Below, in pieces: positions 41,649 through 51,200 of a stretch of 64,000 nt of DNA. The DNA lies in assembly GCF_020559915.1 (NCBI RefSeq), contig NZ_JAJCLZ010000004.1, positions 62,001-126,000 on the forward strand. The letters are read 5' to 3'. How positions within the stretch are numbered: position 1 is the first letter of the stretch; every line of letters begins with the position of its first letter. A model generated the notes under the pieces. That model searched no databases and was not told where the DNA came from. It worked only from the letters and a program-made list of their open reading frames with translations. The DNA comes from Ruminococcus sp. 210702-SL.1.03. GTDB lineage: Bacteria > Bacillota > Clostridia > Oscillospirales > Ruminococcaceae. The translations under genes were made by a program, and so were the position numbers.

Positions 41649-42421
41649 TAAGTCAGCTTACCGAGGGCGAAACAGAGCTTTTTGAAAAGCTGAAGCCGAA
41701 CCATTACGCGCGGCGTATACGTTCGCATTTCGCCGCATATTCGATCAAATATGATTTTGCGCGCTTTTACGTTCTTCGGCGCGGGGGACAGGCGGTAACG
41801 CTTATCTCCATTTTCAACGCGGCGATGATGTGCGCCGATATAACGGGGCAGTCGCTCACTGCCGCCGAGGTGGAGGAGCTTGCGCATTTTATACTTATGA
41901 ATTCGCCGTATTCGGTAGAGCTTGACCCGCGCTACGCCGAAACGCTGCGCGGACTGATAGGCAAAGACTATTCCTCTGAGCTGCGCACCGAGTTCGCGTA
42001 CAGCGCCCGCGGCGAACTGCCCGCGCTCGACGTGAACGAATGTCCGCCGCTGGACGATGTTTACGCTATTCTGAAAGAGTCGTTTCCCGCGCTGGCAGAT
42101 TGCTACGAGCTTTGGCTCACCGATACTTCTCACCGCGTGCGCCGCGGACTTTCGCAGTCTTTCATGATGGGCGGATGCACTACCGCGACTATACAGTATA
42201 TAATCGACAAGACCGCGCTGATAGGTCACGTCGCCACCCTGCCCGAATACCGCGGACACTATTACGCCCGCCGCCTGCTTTATTGGATAGGCGAGCGCCT
42301 GACGAACGACGGTTACGATGTCCGTCTGCTTGCGCGACCGCACCGCGTAAGCTATTACCGCGAGATAGGTTTTGCGGCAGTTTCGCAGGACGAAGTTTTT
42401 GAACTAAGGGACAATACATAA
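41645..42421 (+). CDS. GNAT-family N-acetyltransferase
   Basis: 258 residues, longer than a single GNAT domain. The C-terminal 110 residues hold the acetyl-CoA site: IGHVATLPEYRGHYYARRLLYWIG (in parts; the R/Q-x-x-G-x-G/A element is YRGHYYA), followed by VRLLARPHRVSYYREIGF. The first 130 residues show no motif I can name. Substrate unknown. Overlaps the M42 gene by 4 nt (ATGA). Its stop codon lies in a 14-nt tandem repeat. Confidence 0.8.
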   Translation: MISQLTEGETELFEKLKPNHYARRIRSHFAAYSIKYDFARFYVLRRGGQAVTLISIFNAAMMCADITGQSLTAAEVEELAHFILMNSPYSVELDPRYAETLRGLIGKDYSSELRTEFAYSARGELPALDVNECPPLDDVYAILKESFPALADCYELWLTDTSHRVRRGLSQSFMMGGCTTATIQYIIDKTALIGHVATLPEYRGHYYARRLLYWIGERLTNDGYDVRLLARPHRVSYYREIGFAAVSQDEVFELRDNT

Positions 42422-42435
42422 GGGATAATACATAA
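42408..42435 (+). repeat. Two tandem 14-nt copies at the acetyltransferase stop
   Basis: GGGACAATACATAA (42408-42421) is followed directly by GGGATAATACATAA (42422-42435), differing at one base. The first copy carries the TAA stop; the second would have supplied the same stop. A simple slippage duplication. Confidence 0.8.
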
Positions 42436-42450
42436 CAAAGGATAATTAAA

Positions 42451-43719
42451 ATGACAGATTTTTTCAATATAGACCCTAGACTTGCCGCGCTTGCGGAAAA
42501 GGCTGAGCAAGTCGCCGAAAAGCGCTTCGGCGAGATAAATAAGACCGCCGAGTATAATGGAGCTAAGGTGCTCAAAGCCTTTATCAACAACAAAGTCAGC
42601 GAGTCTTGCCTTAAAGGCACTACGGGCTACGGCTACGGCGATATTGGCAGGGAAACGCTCGATGCTGTTTACGCGCAGGCGTTTGGCGGCGAGGACGCAG
42701 TAGTCCGCCACAATTTTGTGAACGGTACGCATACCCTCTCTACCGCGCTTTTCGGCGTGCTTCGCCCGAATGATACCATGCTTTCGCTCACGGGCAGCCC
42801 ATATGACACTATGGAAGAGGTCATCGGCATACGCGGCGAGGCGGGAAGAGGCTCGCTGAAAGATTTCGGCGTGAAGTATGAGCAGGTAGATCTGCTTGAT
42901 GACGGCACGCCCGACCTCGCGGAGATAGTCGAGCGCGCAAAGGGCAAAAAGGTCGGTTATATCCAGCGTTCGCGCGGGTATTCGCTGCGTCCATCTTTCA
43001 CGATAGACGTTATAGAGCAGATAATTAAAGCCGCCCGCAGCGCCGAGCCTAACATCATAATAATGGTGGATAACTGCTACGGTGAATTTGTGGAAAAGCG
43101 CGAGCCGCTCGCGGTAGGCGCAGACCTCATAATGGGCTCGTTGATAAAAAACCCCGGCGGCGGTATAGCTTCTACCGGCGGATATATCTGCGGCAGAAAA
43201 GACCTTGTAGAGCTTTGCGCCGACAGACTTGCCTGCGTGGGCGTCGGCAAAGAGGTAGGCTGTACGCTTAACCAGAGCAGAGAGATGCTGCTGGGCTTTT
43301 TCATGTCGCCCGAGGTCACCGCAAACGCGCTCAAAACGGGCGTTTTCGCCTGCGCATTGTTCGAGCAGCTGGGCTTTAAGACTTTCCCTGCCGCCGACGA
43401 TCACCGCACGGATATAATCTCCTCTATATGTCTGGAAAATGAGGAACGCCTTACGGCATTTTGTCAGGGCATACAAAAAGGCTCGCCCGTAGACGCTTAC
43501 TGCACCCCCGAAGCATGGGATATGCCCGGATACGACAGCAAGGTGATAATGGCGGCAGGTGCTTTCACAATGGGCGCTTCGATAGAGCTTTCGGCAGACG
43601 CGCCGATAAGAGAGCCTTTTGCCGCGTGGCTTCAGGGCGGACTTACTTACCCGACAGGCAAACTGGGCGTGCTCACCGCCGCGCAGGAGCTTCTTAACAG
43701 AGGTCTGATAGAAATTTGA
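42451..43719 (+). CDS. Methionine gamma-lyase-family PLP protein ('aluminum resistance' family, YnbB-like)
   Basis: 422 residues, full length. Fold-type I PLP enzyme: GTTGYGYGD near 55, RHNFVNGTHTLSTALFG, IMVDNCYGEF (PLP Asp) and MGSLIKNPGGG with K233 as the likely Schiff-base lysine; RGYSLRPSF is a further family mark. The family is annotated as methionine gamma-lyase-like or aluminum resistance from an early clone; its real substrate is not established. In many Firmicutes it lies near hfq/miaA or glnR, which is not the case here. GGATAATTAAA upstream is a weak RBS. Confidence 0.88.
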   Translation: MTDFFNIDPRLAALAEKAEQVAEKRFGEINKTAEYNGAKVLKAFINNKVSESCLKGTTGYGYGDIGRETLDAVYAQAFGGEDAVVRHNFVNGTHTLSTALFGVLRPNDTMLSLTGSPYDTMEEVIGIRGEAGRGSLKDFGVKYEQVDLLDDGTPDLAEIVERAKGKKVGYIQRSRGYSLRPSFTIDVIEQIIKAARSAEPNIIIMVDNCYGEFVEKREPLAVGADLIMGSLIKNPGGGIASTGGYICGRKDLVELCADRLACVGVGKEVGCTLNQSREMLLGFFMSPEVTANALKTGVFACALFEQLGFKTFPAADDHRTDIISSICLENEERLTAFCQGIQKGSPVDAYCTPEAWDMPGYDSKVIMAAGAFTMGASIELSADAPIREPFAAWLQGGLTYPTGKLGVLTAAQELLNRGLIEI

Positions 43720-43751
43720 CATTCATCTTATATTAGAAAGGAAAAAGAGCT

Positions 43752-44711
43752 ATGGCAGAGATATTTACCGTCAGCATTGCGGACATAGTAAAAGAGCTAC
43801 AGTTAGAGCTTGTTTATGCGCCGAAGGATTCTACTGAGATAATGGTATCGGATAACGACTGCAACCGTCCCGGATTGCAGCTAATGGGCTTTTACGAATA
43901 CTTCAACGCCGAGCGTATACAGATATGCGGAAACATGGAGTTTGCGTACCTCGCCAGCGTTGACGAAGAAACAAGATACAAGAAGATAGAAACGCTTTTT
44001 GCTACCCATATCCCTATGTTCGTGGTGGCGAGAGGTCACGAGCTTTACCCCGAGATGATAGAGCTTGCCAAAAAGTACGAGATACCGATAGGAAGAACTA
44101 AAGAGAGCACCACCGCTTTTATCGCGGCGCTCATCTCTTATCTGAACGTACAGCTCGCGCCGCGTATAACAAGGCACGGCGTGCTGATAGAGATATACGG
44201 CGAGGGCGTGCTGATAGTCGGTGAAAGCGGCGTCGGCAAGTCTGAAACAGCCATTGAGCTTGTAAAGCGCGGACACCGCCTTGTAGCGGATGACGCAGTA
44301 GAGATACGCCGCGTTTCCAGCAAGAGCTTGGTCGGCTCTTCGCCCGATAATATAAGACATTTTCTCGAGATACGCGGCATAGGTATTATAAATGTGCGCC
44401 GCCTTTTCGGTATGGGCGCAGTTAAGGTGACTGAGAAGATAGATATGGTAGTAGAGCTGGAGCCTTGGGATTCTCAGAAGGTATATGACAGAATGGGAGT
44501 GGATAACGAATTTACCACCATTCTCGGCGTAAAAGTGCCCAGCCTTACTATTCCTATAAAGCCCGGCAGAAACCTCGCAGTTATCCTCGAGGTAGCGGCT
44601 ATGAACAACCGTCAGAAGAAAATGGGATATAACGCCGCGCAGGAGCTGCTCGATAACTTGGGTCTGCAGTTCGATAAAAAGGATAAAGTTAAAAACTGGG
44701 ATCTTATGTAA
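43752..44711 (+). CDS. hprK: HPr kinase/phosphorylase
   Basis: 319 residues. N-terminal domain as in the family, then the catalytic part with Walker A GESGVGKSE at about 157-165, VADDAVEIRR, EIRGIGIINVRRLFGMGAV (in parts; the HprK signature) and a C-terminal segment ending in MNNRQKKMGYNAAQELL. Phosphorylates HPr on Ser46 and reverses it, controlling catabolite repression. AAAGGAA precedes the ATG by about 9 nt. First gene of a conserved clostridial run: hprK-PHP-murB-rapZ-whiA. Confidence 0.95.
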   Translation: MAEIFTVSIADIVKELQLELVYAPKDSTEIMVSDNDCNRPGLQLMGFYEYFNAERIQICGNMEFAYLASVDEETRYKKIETLFATHIPMFVVARGHELYPEMIELAKKYEIPIGRTKESTTAFIAALISYLNVQLAPRITRHGVLIEIYGEGVLIVGESGVGKSETAIELVKRGHRLVADDAVEIRRVSSKSLVGSSPDNIRHFLEIRGIGIINVRRLFGMGAVKVTEKIDMVVELEPWDSQKVYDRMGVDNEFTTILGVKVPSLTIPIKPGRNLAVILEVAAMNNRQKKMGYNAAQELLDNLGLQFDKKDKVKNWDLM

Positions 44712-44730
44712 ATAGGTGGTCGATACAAAA

Positions 44731-45453
44731 ATGATTATAGAAGCGGATCTTCACACGCACACGTTAGCTTCTACACACGCTTACTCAACTATAAAGGAAA
44801 ACTGTCAGTGCGCCGCTGAGTACGGACTTAAAGCGATAGCTATGACAGACCATATGATAAATATGCCCGATTCGCCGCATATATGGCACTTTGAAAATCT
44901 TTTTACGCTGCCTGATAAGATATGCGGGGTGTATGTGCTTAAAGGCACTGAGGCGAATATAATAGATACCGAGGGCACTCTCGACGTTGACCATTCGCTG
45001 CTGAAAAAGCTTGACTGGGTGGTCGCTTCTATGCACCGCTGGACATTCGAGCCGAAGGATTATTATACCCACACAAAGGCGTACCTCGCGGCGGCTAAAA
45101 ACCCCGCGATAGACGTTATAGGTCACTGCACGACCTCACTTTACCCATTCGATATGGAAAAATGCCTTAAAGCTTTCAAAGAGTACGGCAAGTTAGTAGA
45201 GATAAATGAAAACTCTATCTTTAACAAAAAAGGCTCGCTGAAAGGCTGCACCGAAGCGCTCAAGATATGCAAGAAGTACGAGATACCCGTAGTGGTAAAT
45301 ACCGACTGCCATTTCTGCGACGCGATAGGTCAGACACCCCACGCCGAAAAGCTGATAGAAGAACTTGATTTCCCCATGCGCTTGGTCTATAACGCCGACT
45401 GGGAGAAGATACGCGAATATGTGCTGAAAAAGCACCCCGACTGCAAGATATAA
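44731..45453 (+). CDS. PHP-domain phosphatase (YcdX-like)
   Basis: 240 residues from ATG 44731 (AGGTGG, 11-nt spacing); a GTG at 44716 overlaps that RBS. Metal motifs: ADLHTHTLAS (5-14), AMTDHM (about 39-44), KGTEANI, VVASMHRW, VIGHCTTSLYP and NTDCHFCDA. This is the PHP phosphatase subgroup with a trinuclear metal site. Substrate unknown. The gene lies between hprK and murB in many Clostridia, so it may act in the same sugar-phosphate or cell-wall context, but that is inference. Confidence 0.85.
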   Translation: MIIEADLHTHTLASTHAYSTIKENCQCAAEYGLKAIAMTDHMINMPDSPHIWHFENLFTLPDKICGVYVLKGTEANIIDTEGTLDVDHSLLKKLDWVVASMHRWTFEPKDYYTHTKAYLAAAKNPAIDVIGHCTTSLYPFDMEKCLKAFKEYGKLVEINENSIFNKKGSLKGCTEALKICKKYEIPVVVNTDCHFCDAIGQTPHAEKLIEELDFPMRLVYNADWEKIREYVLKKHPDCKI

Positions 45454-45475
45454 AGAAAGGAACGGTAACACATAA

Positions 45476-46393
45476 ATGAACGAAAAAGCTCTTGCCGCGC
45501 TCGCCGAAAAGCTGGGCTGCGGCGTCTGCGAAAACGAACCGCTCTCCGCGCATACTACCTTCCGCACAGGCGGGCCTTGCACCTGCATGATAATGCCTAA
45601 AAGCGCCGAAGACCTCTCGCAGCTGATAAAATTTGCTGCGGAAAACGGCGTGCGTACCCTAGTGATGGGAAAAGGCTCGAATATGCTCTGCGCCGATGAA
45701 GGCTTTGACGGCGCGGTGCTGCTGATAGGCAGTGATTTTTCTGAGATAACTATGCTCGACGACTGCACTATACGCGCGCAGGCGGGCGCTGCTATGAGCC
45801 GCCTTTGCAGGGTAGCGCTGGATAACGGGCTGAGAGGTCTGGAATTTGCATACGGCATACCCGGCACCGTAGGCGGCGGTATTTACATGAACGCTGGAGC
45901 TTACGGCGGTGAGATGAAAGACGTGCTGGTTAGCGTTACCGCTATGGATAGAAACGGCGAACTGCACACCTACACCCCCGCACAACTGGAGCTTACATAC
46001 CGCAGATCACGCTTTTCACATACTGATGAGATAATAGTCAGCGGCGACTTCAAGCTTGCGCACGGCGATAAGGCGGAGATCGAAGCGAAGATGAACGAGC
46101 TTATGGCGCGCAGAAAAGATAAACAGCCGCTAGAGTACCCGAATGCAGGCTCTACTTTTAAGCGCCCCGAGGGACAGTTCGCGGGTAAGCTGATACAGGA
46201 CTGCAGTCTGCGCGGTGCGACAGTAGGCGGCGCGCAGGTCTCTGAAAAGCACTGCGGATTTGTTATAAACAAAGGCGGCGCTACCTCTGCCGATATAAAA
46301 GAACTTATAGCGCACATACAAAAGACCGTTTACGAAAAAACGGGCTTTCATCTGGAGTGCGAGGTAAGGATAATACCTTATAAGGCAGACTGA
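45476..46393 (+). CDS. murB: UDP-N-acetylenolpyruvoylglucosamine reductase
   Basis: 305 residues. FAD-binding layout of the short type II MurB: HTTFRTGGPC near the start, VMGKGSNML, GLEFAYGIPGTVGGGIYMNAGAYGGE (in parts), LTYRRSRFSH with the Tyr-Arg pair, and NAGSTFKRP (catalytic Ser) then GGAQVSEKHCGFVIN. Reduces enolpyruvyl-UDP-GlcNAc to UDP-MurNAc. AAAGGAACGG precedes the ATG. 22 nt after the PHP gene. Confidence 0.95.
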   Translation: MNEKALAALAEKLGCGVCENEPLSAHTTFRTGGPCTCMIMPKSAEDLSQLIKFAAENGVRTLVMGKGSNMLCADEGFDGAVLLIGSDFSEITMLDDCTIRAQAGAAMSRLCRVALDNGLRGLEFAYGIPGTVGGGIYMNAGAYGGEMKDVLVSVTAMDRNGELHTYTPAQLELTYRRSRFSHTDEIIVSGDFKLAHGDKAEIEAKMNELMARRKDKQPLEYPNAGSTFKRPEGQFAGKLIQDCSLRGATVGGAQVSEKHCGFVINKGGATSADIKELIAHIQKTVYEKTGFHLECEVRIIPYKAD

Positions 46394-46427
46394 CCATACG
46401 GCTTGCGCGAAAGGAGAGAATGAAAAA

Positions 46428-47285
46428 ATGCAGTTTGTAATAGTAACGGGAATGTCAGGCTCGGGAAAATCTACGGCTATCGACGTGCTGGAGGATATGG
46501 GTTATTACTGTATAGATAATATCCCCCCTGAGCTGATAATAAAATTTACCGACCTCTGCGCGAAGTCAGAGGGCAAGATACAGAAAGCGGCTTTTGTAGT
46601 AGACGTGCGCGGCGGAGATTTCTTCCTTGAATTGCAGGATACTATACAAAATCTGCGCGCCGCTCATGTAGATCTAAAAATACTTTTCTTAGAGTCTTTC
46701 GACGACGTGATCGCGCGGCGGTATAAGGAAACGCGCAGAAAGCACCCGCTTGACGAGCTTGCTGGCGGTAGCCTTACCGAGGCTATACGCATGGAGCGCG
46801 AGCTGCTTATGTCGGCAAAAGCGATGAGCGATTATTTTATCGACACTTCAAATTACTCTACCTCAGAGTTCCGCAGCAGGCTGTATTCTATTTTTGAAGA
46901 GGATAACAGCGAGCATATGCACATAGAGATACGCTCATTCGGCTTCAAATACGGCGTTTTCGCCGAGGGCGATCTTATTTTTGACGTAAGGTGTCTGCCG
47001 AACCCTTTCTATGTGCCCGAGCTGAAGCATAAAACAGGTCTTGACAGCGAAGTTTCGCAGTACGTCATGAAATTCGACGATGCTAAAACGCTTTATAATA
47101 AGCTTACCGACCTTATAGATTTCCTACTGCCGCTTTACGAAAAAGAGGGCAAGTCGCAGCTTGTAATAGCTTTCGGCTGTACCGGCGGCAAGCACCGCAG
47201 CGTTACTTTCGCCGAGGCAGTAGCCCGCCACCTAACGCTAAACGGTCATAAGATACGCGTAAAGCACCGCGATATAGATCACTAA
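46428..47285 (+). CDS. rapZ: RapZ/YvcJ nucleotide-binding protein
   Basis: 285 residues. Walker A GMSGSGKST at 8-16, YCIDNIPPEL, FLESFDDVIARRYKETRRKHPL (in parts), and a C-terminal domain with SFGFKYGVFAEGDLIFDVRCLPNPFYVPEL (in parts) and AFGCTGGKHRSV. In E. coli RapZ guides RNase E to GlmZ RNA; in Firmicutes the homologue YvcJ is an ATP/GTPase tied to cell envelope state. Role here unproven. Normally next to yvcK and whiA; only whiA is present. Confidence 0.93.
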   Translation: MQFVIVTGMSGSGKSTAIDVLEDMGYYCIDNIPPELIIKFTDLCAKSEGKIQKAAFVVDVRGGDFFLELQDTIQNLRAAHVDLKILFLESFDDVIARRYKETRRKHPLDELAGGSLTEAIRMERELLMSAKAMSDYFIDTSNYSTSEFRSRLYSIFEEDNSEHMHIEIRSFGFKYGVFAEGDLIFDVRCLPNPFYVPELKHKTGLDSEVSQYVMKFDDAKTLYNKLTDLIDFLLPLYEKEGKSQLVIAFGCTGGKHRSVTFAEAVARHLTLNGHKIRVKHRDIDH

Positions 47286-47311
47286 ATAATAAAGGAGTCG
47301 GCATTTAGATC

Positions 47312-48238
47312 ATGTCAGAGCAGTCTTTTTCCAAACAGGTAAAAGAAGAGATTATTTCAAAGATAAATTCCGTACAGAAGGCTGACGCTTGTCTGTTCGG
47401 GATATTGCTCTGCGCGAACGAGCTTGGCGCAGACGAGATAACGCTGCTTACCGAAACGCAAACGATAGCAGATTTTTTCGAGCTGAACGTAAAGCGTATC
47501 TGCGGCGAAAACAGCGTAGAGTTTACCAGTACCGACCGCGGCAGCGGCGCGGCTATGCTTTCGCTGACGGTAAAGGGCGCGGAGGAGCGCGCAAAGCTTC
47601 TGGAGCATTTCCATATCGTGGACGGCAGGCATTGCTCGAAGCCGAATTATCCGAAAAAGAGCCTTTACCCGTACATGACGGCGGGTATGTTCCTAGCCTG
47701 CGGCTCGCTCAGTGACCCAAACAAAAATTACCATATGGAATTTGTAATGCCTGAGCTGCACCTTTGCAACAGCCTCGGGCTTTTGCTGTTGGATAATTAC
47801 GAGCTGTTGGCGAAGCACGTCGAGCGCAAGGGCAAGCAGATACTTTATTTCAAAGAGTCTGAAAACATCATCGACATGATAGCGATGATGGGCGCGACCT
47901 CCGCTTCGTTCGACCTCATGAACATAAAGATCTACAAGGATATGCGCAATAAGATCAACCGCGAGGTAAACTGCGTAAACGCCAATATAGAAAAATCTAT
48001 CCGCGCCGCCGAAAAGCAGATAGCGGATATTGAGCTGATAGATGAAAAACTGGGCATAGGCTCGCTGCCCGATAATTTGCGCGAGATCGCTATGCTGCGC
48101 TACGAAAATCCCGACTATAATCTCGGCGACCTCGGCGCGGCACTCGACCCGCCCATCTCACGCTCCGGCGCTAACCACCGTCTGCAAAAGCTCGCTAAGA
48201 TAGCGGAAGAGCTGCGCGGTGCGGAGGGCGAAAAATGA
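47312..48238 (+). CDS. whiA: WhiA, DNA-binding cell division/sporulation protein
   Basis: 308 residues. An N-terminal part related to LAGLIDADG endonucleases without catalytic residues (CCR region: SKPNYPKKSLYPYMTAGMFLACGSLSDP in parts), and a C-terminal helix-turn-helix in NLGDLGAALDPPISRSGANHRLQKL (in parts, about 275-300). Known roles: sporulation control in Streptomyces, cell division and chromosome segregation in Bacillus. GGAG precedes the ATG. Its TGA overlaps the dnaE ATG. Confidence 0.93.
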   Translation: MSEQSFSKQVKEEIISKINSVQKADACLFGILLCANELGADEITLLTETQTIADFFELNVKRICGENSVEFTSTDRGSGAAMLSLTVKGAEERAKLLEHFHIVDGRHCSKPNYPKKSLYPYMTAGMFLACGSLSDPNKNYHMEFVMPELHLCNSLGLLLLDNYELLAKHVERKGKQILYFKESENIIDMIAMMGATSASFDLMNIKIYKDMRNKINREVNCVNANIEKSIRAAEKQIADIELIDEKLGIGSLPDNLREIAMLRYENPDYNLGDLGAALDPPISRSGANHRLQKLAKIAEELRGAEGEK

Positions 48239-51200
48239 CGGATTTTGTTCATCTTCACGTCCATAGCGAATATTCGCTTCTAGATGGCGCCTGCCGCGTA
48301 AAAGAGCTTGCCGCCGCCGCAAAAGCGCTGGGTCAAAAAGCCTGCGCCGTCACCGACCACGGCAATCTCTTTGCGGCGGTAGAGTTTTATAACGCCTGCA
48401 AAGAGGTCGGCATAAAACCGATAATCGGCTGCGAAGTCTACGTTGCCGAAAATTCGCGCTTTAATAAAGACCCGCACGAACGCACGTTCCATCTGATACT
48501 TCTCTGCAAGAACAAAACGGGCTATCACAACCTCGCGAAGCTTGCTTCGCTTGCGTATACCGAGGGCTTTTACCGCCGTCCGCGCATAGATCTTGAGCTG
48601 CTCAGCAAGTACAGCGAGGGGCTTATCTGCCTTTCTGCATGTCTGGCGGGCGAGGTCTCTCGCGCGCTTTCGGCGGGCGATTTCAATTCCGCAAAAGAGG
48701 TCGCGCTTCGCTACCGCAGGATTTTCGGCGAGGATTATTTCATTGAGATAATGAGCCATGATTTTCCCGAGCAGATGGCTGTTTTCAATCAGCTTATCCG
48801 CCTTTCGCGAGAAACTGGCATACCCCTCTGCGCGACTAACGACGTGCACTATATCCGCCGCGAGGACAGCTACGCGCAGAAGATACTGATGTGCATAAAC
48901 ACAGGCAAAACGCTTGACGATAACGAAAGGCTTGAGCTGCCGACGGATGATTTCTACCTCCGTTCAGGCGACGAGATGGCTGAGCTTTTCCGCAGCTGCC
49001 CGCAGGCGATAGAAAACGCCGTCAAGATTGCCGATATGTGCAACGTTGAGTTTGAATTCGGCGTTACAAAGCTGCCGAAGATAACTTTCAGCGGCGTTAA
49101 TGATAACGTTAGATTCCTGCGCGATATGACGTTTAAAGGTCTGCAAAAGCGCTATGGAACGCCGCGGAAAGAGCATATCGACCGTGCCGAGTACGAGCTT
49201 TCGGTGATAACGCAGATGGGCTACGTCGATTATTTTCTCATAGTCTGGGATTTCGTGCACTACGCCAAAACGCACGATATACCCGTTGGCTGCGGCAGAG
49301 GAAGCGGCGCGGGAAGCTTAGTCGCCTACTGTATAGGCATCACCGACATCGACCCGCTTCGCTATCAGCTCATCTTCGAGCGTTTTCTGAACCCCGAGCG
49401 CGTTTCCATGCCCGACTTCGATATAGATTTCTGTACGCTGAAACGTCAGCAAGTTATAGATTACGTCATCAGTCGCTACGGTTCAGACCATGTGGCGCAG
49501 ATAATAACTTTCGGAACGTTGGGCGCGAAGCAGGCTTTGCGCGACTGCGCGCGTGTGATGGGTCTGCCTTATAAGACGGGCGATGTTGCGGCAAAGGCAG
49601 TTATAGGCGGTATGTCGCTTCGCGCTTCGCTTGAAAATTCGCCCGAGTTTCGCAAACTGTATAACGGCGACCCGCAGATACACGAGCTTATCGAAACAGC
49701 CATGCGCATAGAAAATATGCCGCGAAACGCAGGCACTCACGCCGCGGGCGTAGTTATCACAAAAGACCCCGTCAGCGAATATGTGCCGCTGTACGCGCGC
49801 GACGGACAGATCTCTACGCAGTACACCATGACAGTGCTGGAGCGGCTGGGTCTGCTGAAAATGGATTTTCTCGGTGTAAGCAACTTGACGATAATAGATA
49901 TGTGCGTAAAGCAGATACAAAAGCGCAATCCGGATTTTGATATTTCCGCAATACCGCTCGACGACCCCGCCGTCTACGATATGTTCTCGCGCGGAAAAAC
50001 TCAGGGCGTTTTCCAGTTTGAAAGCGCGGGAATGACATCTACCGTAATGCGTCTGCGCCCCGAGCGAATAGAAGACCTTATAGCCGTGATTTCCCTATAC
50101 CGCCCCGGCCCGATGGACTCTATCCCGACCTATATCCGCAACCGCCACGACCCCTCGAAAGTAACTTACAAGCACCCGCTGCTGAAAGATATTTTAGAGG
50201 TCACCTACGGATGTATCGTTTACCAAGAGCAGGTGATGCAGATATTCCGCACGCTGGCGGGCTACTCTTACGGCAGGGCGGATATTGTTCGCCGCGCTAT
50301 GGCGAAAAAGAAGCATGATGTGCTTGAAAACGAGCGGCGAACTTTCATCTACGGCGACGATGAGTGCTGCGGTGCTGCCGCAAACGGCGTGCCCGTAAAT
50401 GTAGCGAACGAGATATTTGACGAAATGAGCTCTTTCGCTTCATACGCTTTCAATAAATCTCACGCCGCCGCGTACGCTACCATCGCTTACCAAACGGCGT
50501 ATCTGAAATGCCGCTATTATAAGGAATACATGGCTTCGCTGATGACGGTAACGCTTTTTGAAAAACCGCACAAGCTTTACGACTACATCACCGACGTTCG
50601 CCGCAGCGGGCTGGAGATACTGCCTATCGACATAAATAAGAGCGTGGGCGGTTTCAAAGCCGAGCCGCAGGGCATACGTTTCGCACTTCTCGCGGTCAAG
50701 GGTCTGGGCGAGGGCGTGATAAATGCGCTGACGGCCGAGCGCGATGAAAACGGCGCGTTCACCACCTTGCAGAGCTTCTGTACACGCGCGGCAGGTACTG
50801 GCATAACTGTAAAAGGCTGCGAAGCACTGATAAAAAGCGGCGCTTTCGACAGCTTTCCGAACAACCGCCGCGAGATGCTGATGTCGGTGGAAACTATCCT
50901 CAAACAGGCTCAGTACAGCCGCCGCGATAATGCAGAGGGTCAGCTCGATTTCTTTGATATGTCCTCGGGCGGCAATGAACATCAGGCAATAGTTGAGCGC
51001 TGCGATGAATTTTCGCGCACTCAACTTTTGGATATGGAGTATGAGGTAACGGGGCTGTACCTTTCGGGTCACCCGCTCGATAGCTACCTGCCTTTTGCCG
51101 AAGCCGAGGGCTGCCTGCCCGCGCAGATGTTCGCCGATACAGACCGCAGGCTGAAAAACGACTCGCCTGCGGGTATCTTGATACGTCTTACAGGAAAAAA

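Noticed and set aside
42355-43722. Long antisense frame (455 codons) opposite the PLP-enzyme gene
   Set aside because: The plus-strand PLP enzyme is clear and complete; the antisense frame has no recognisable domain.
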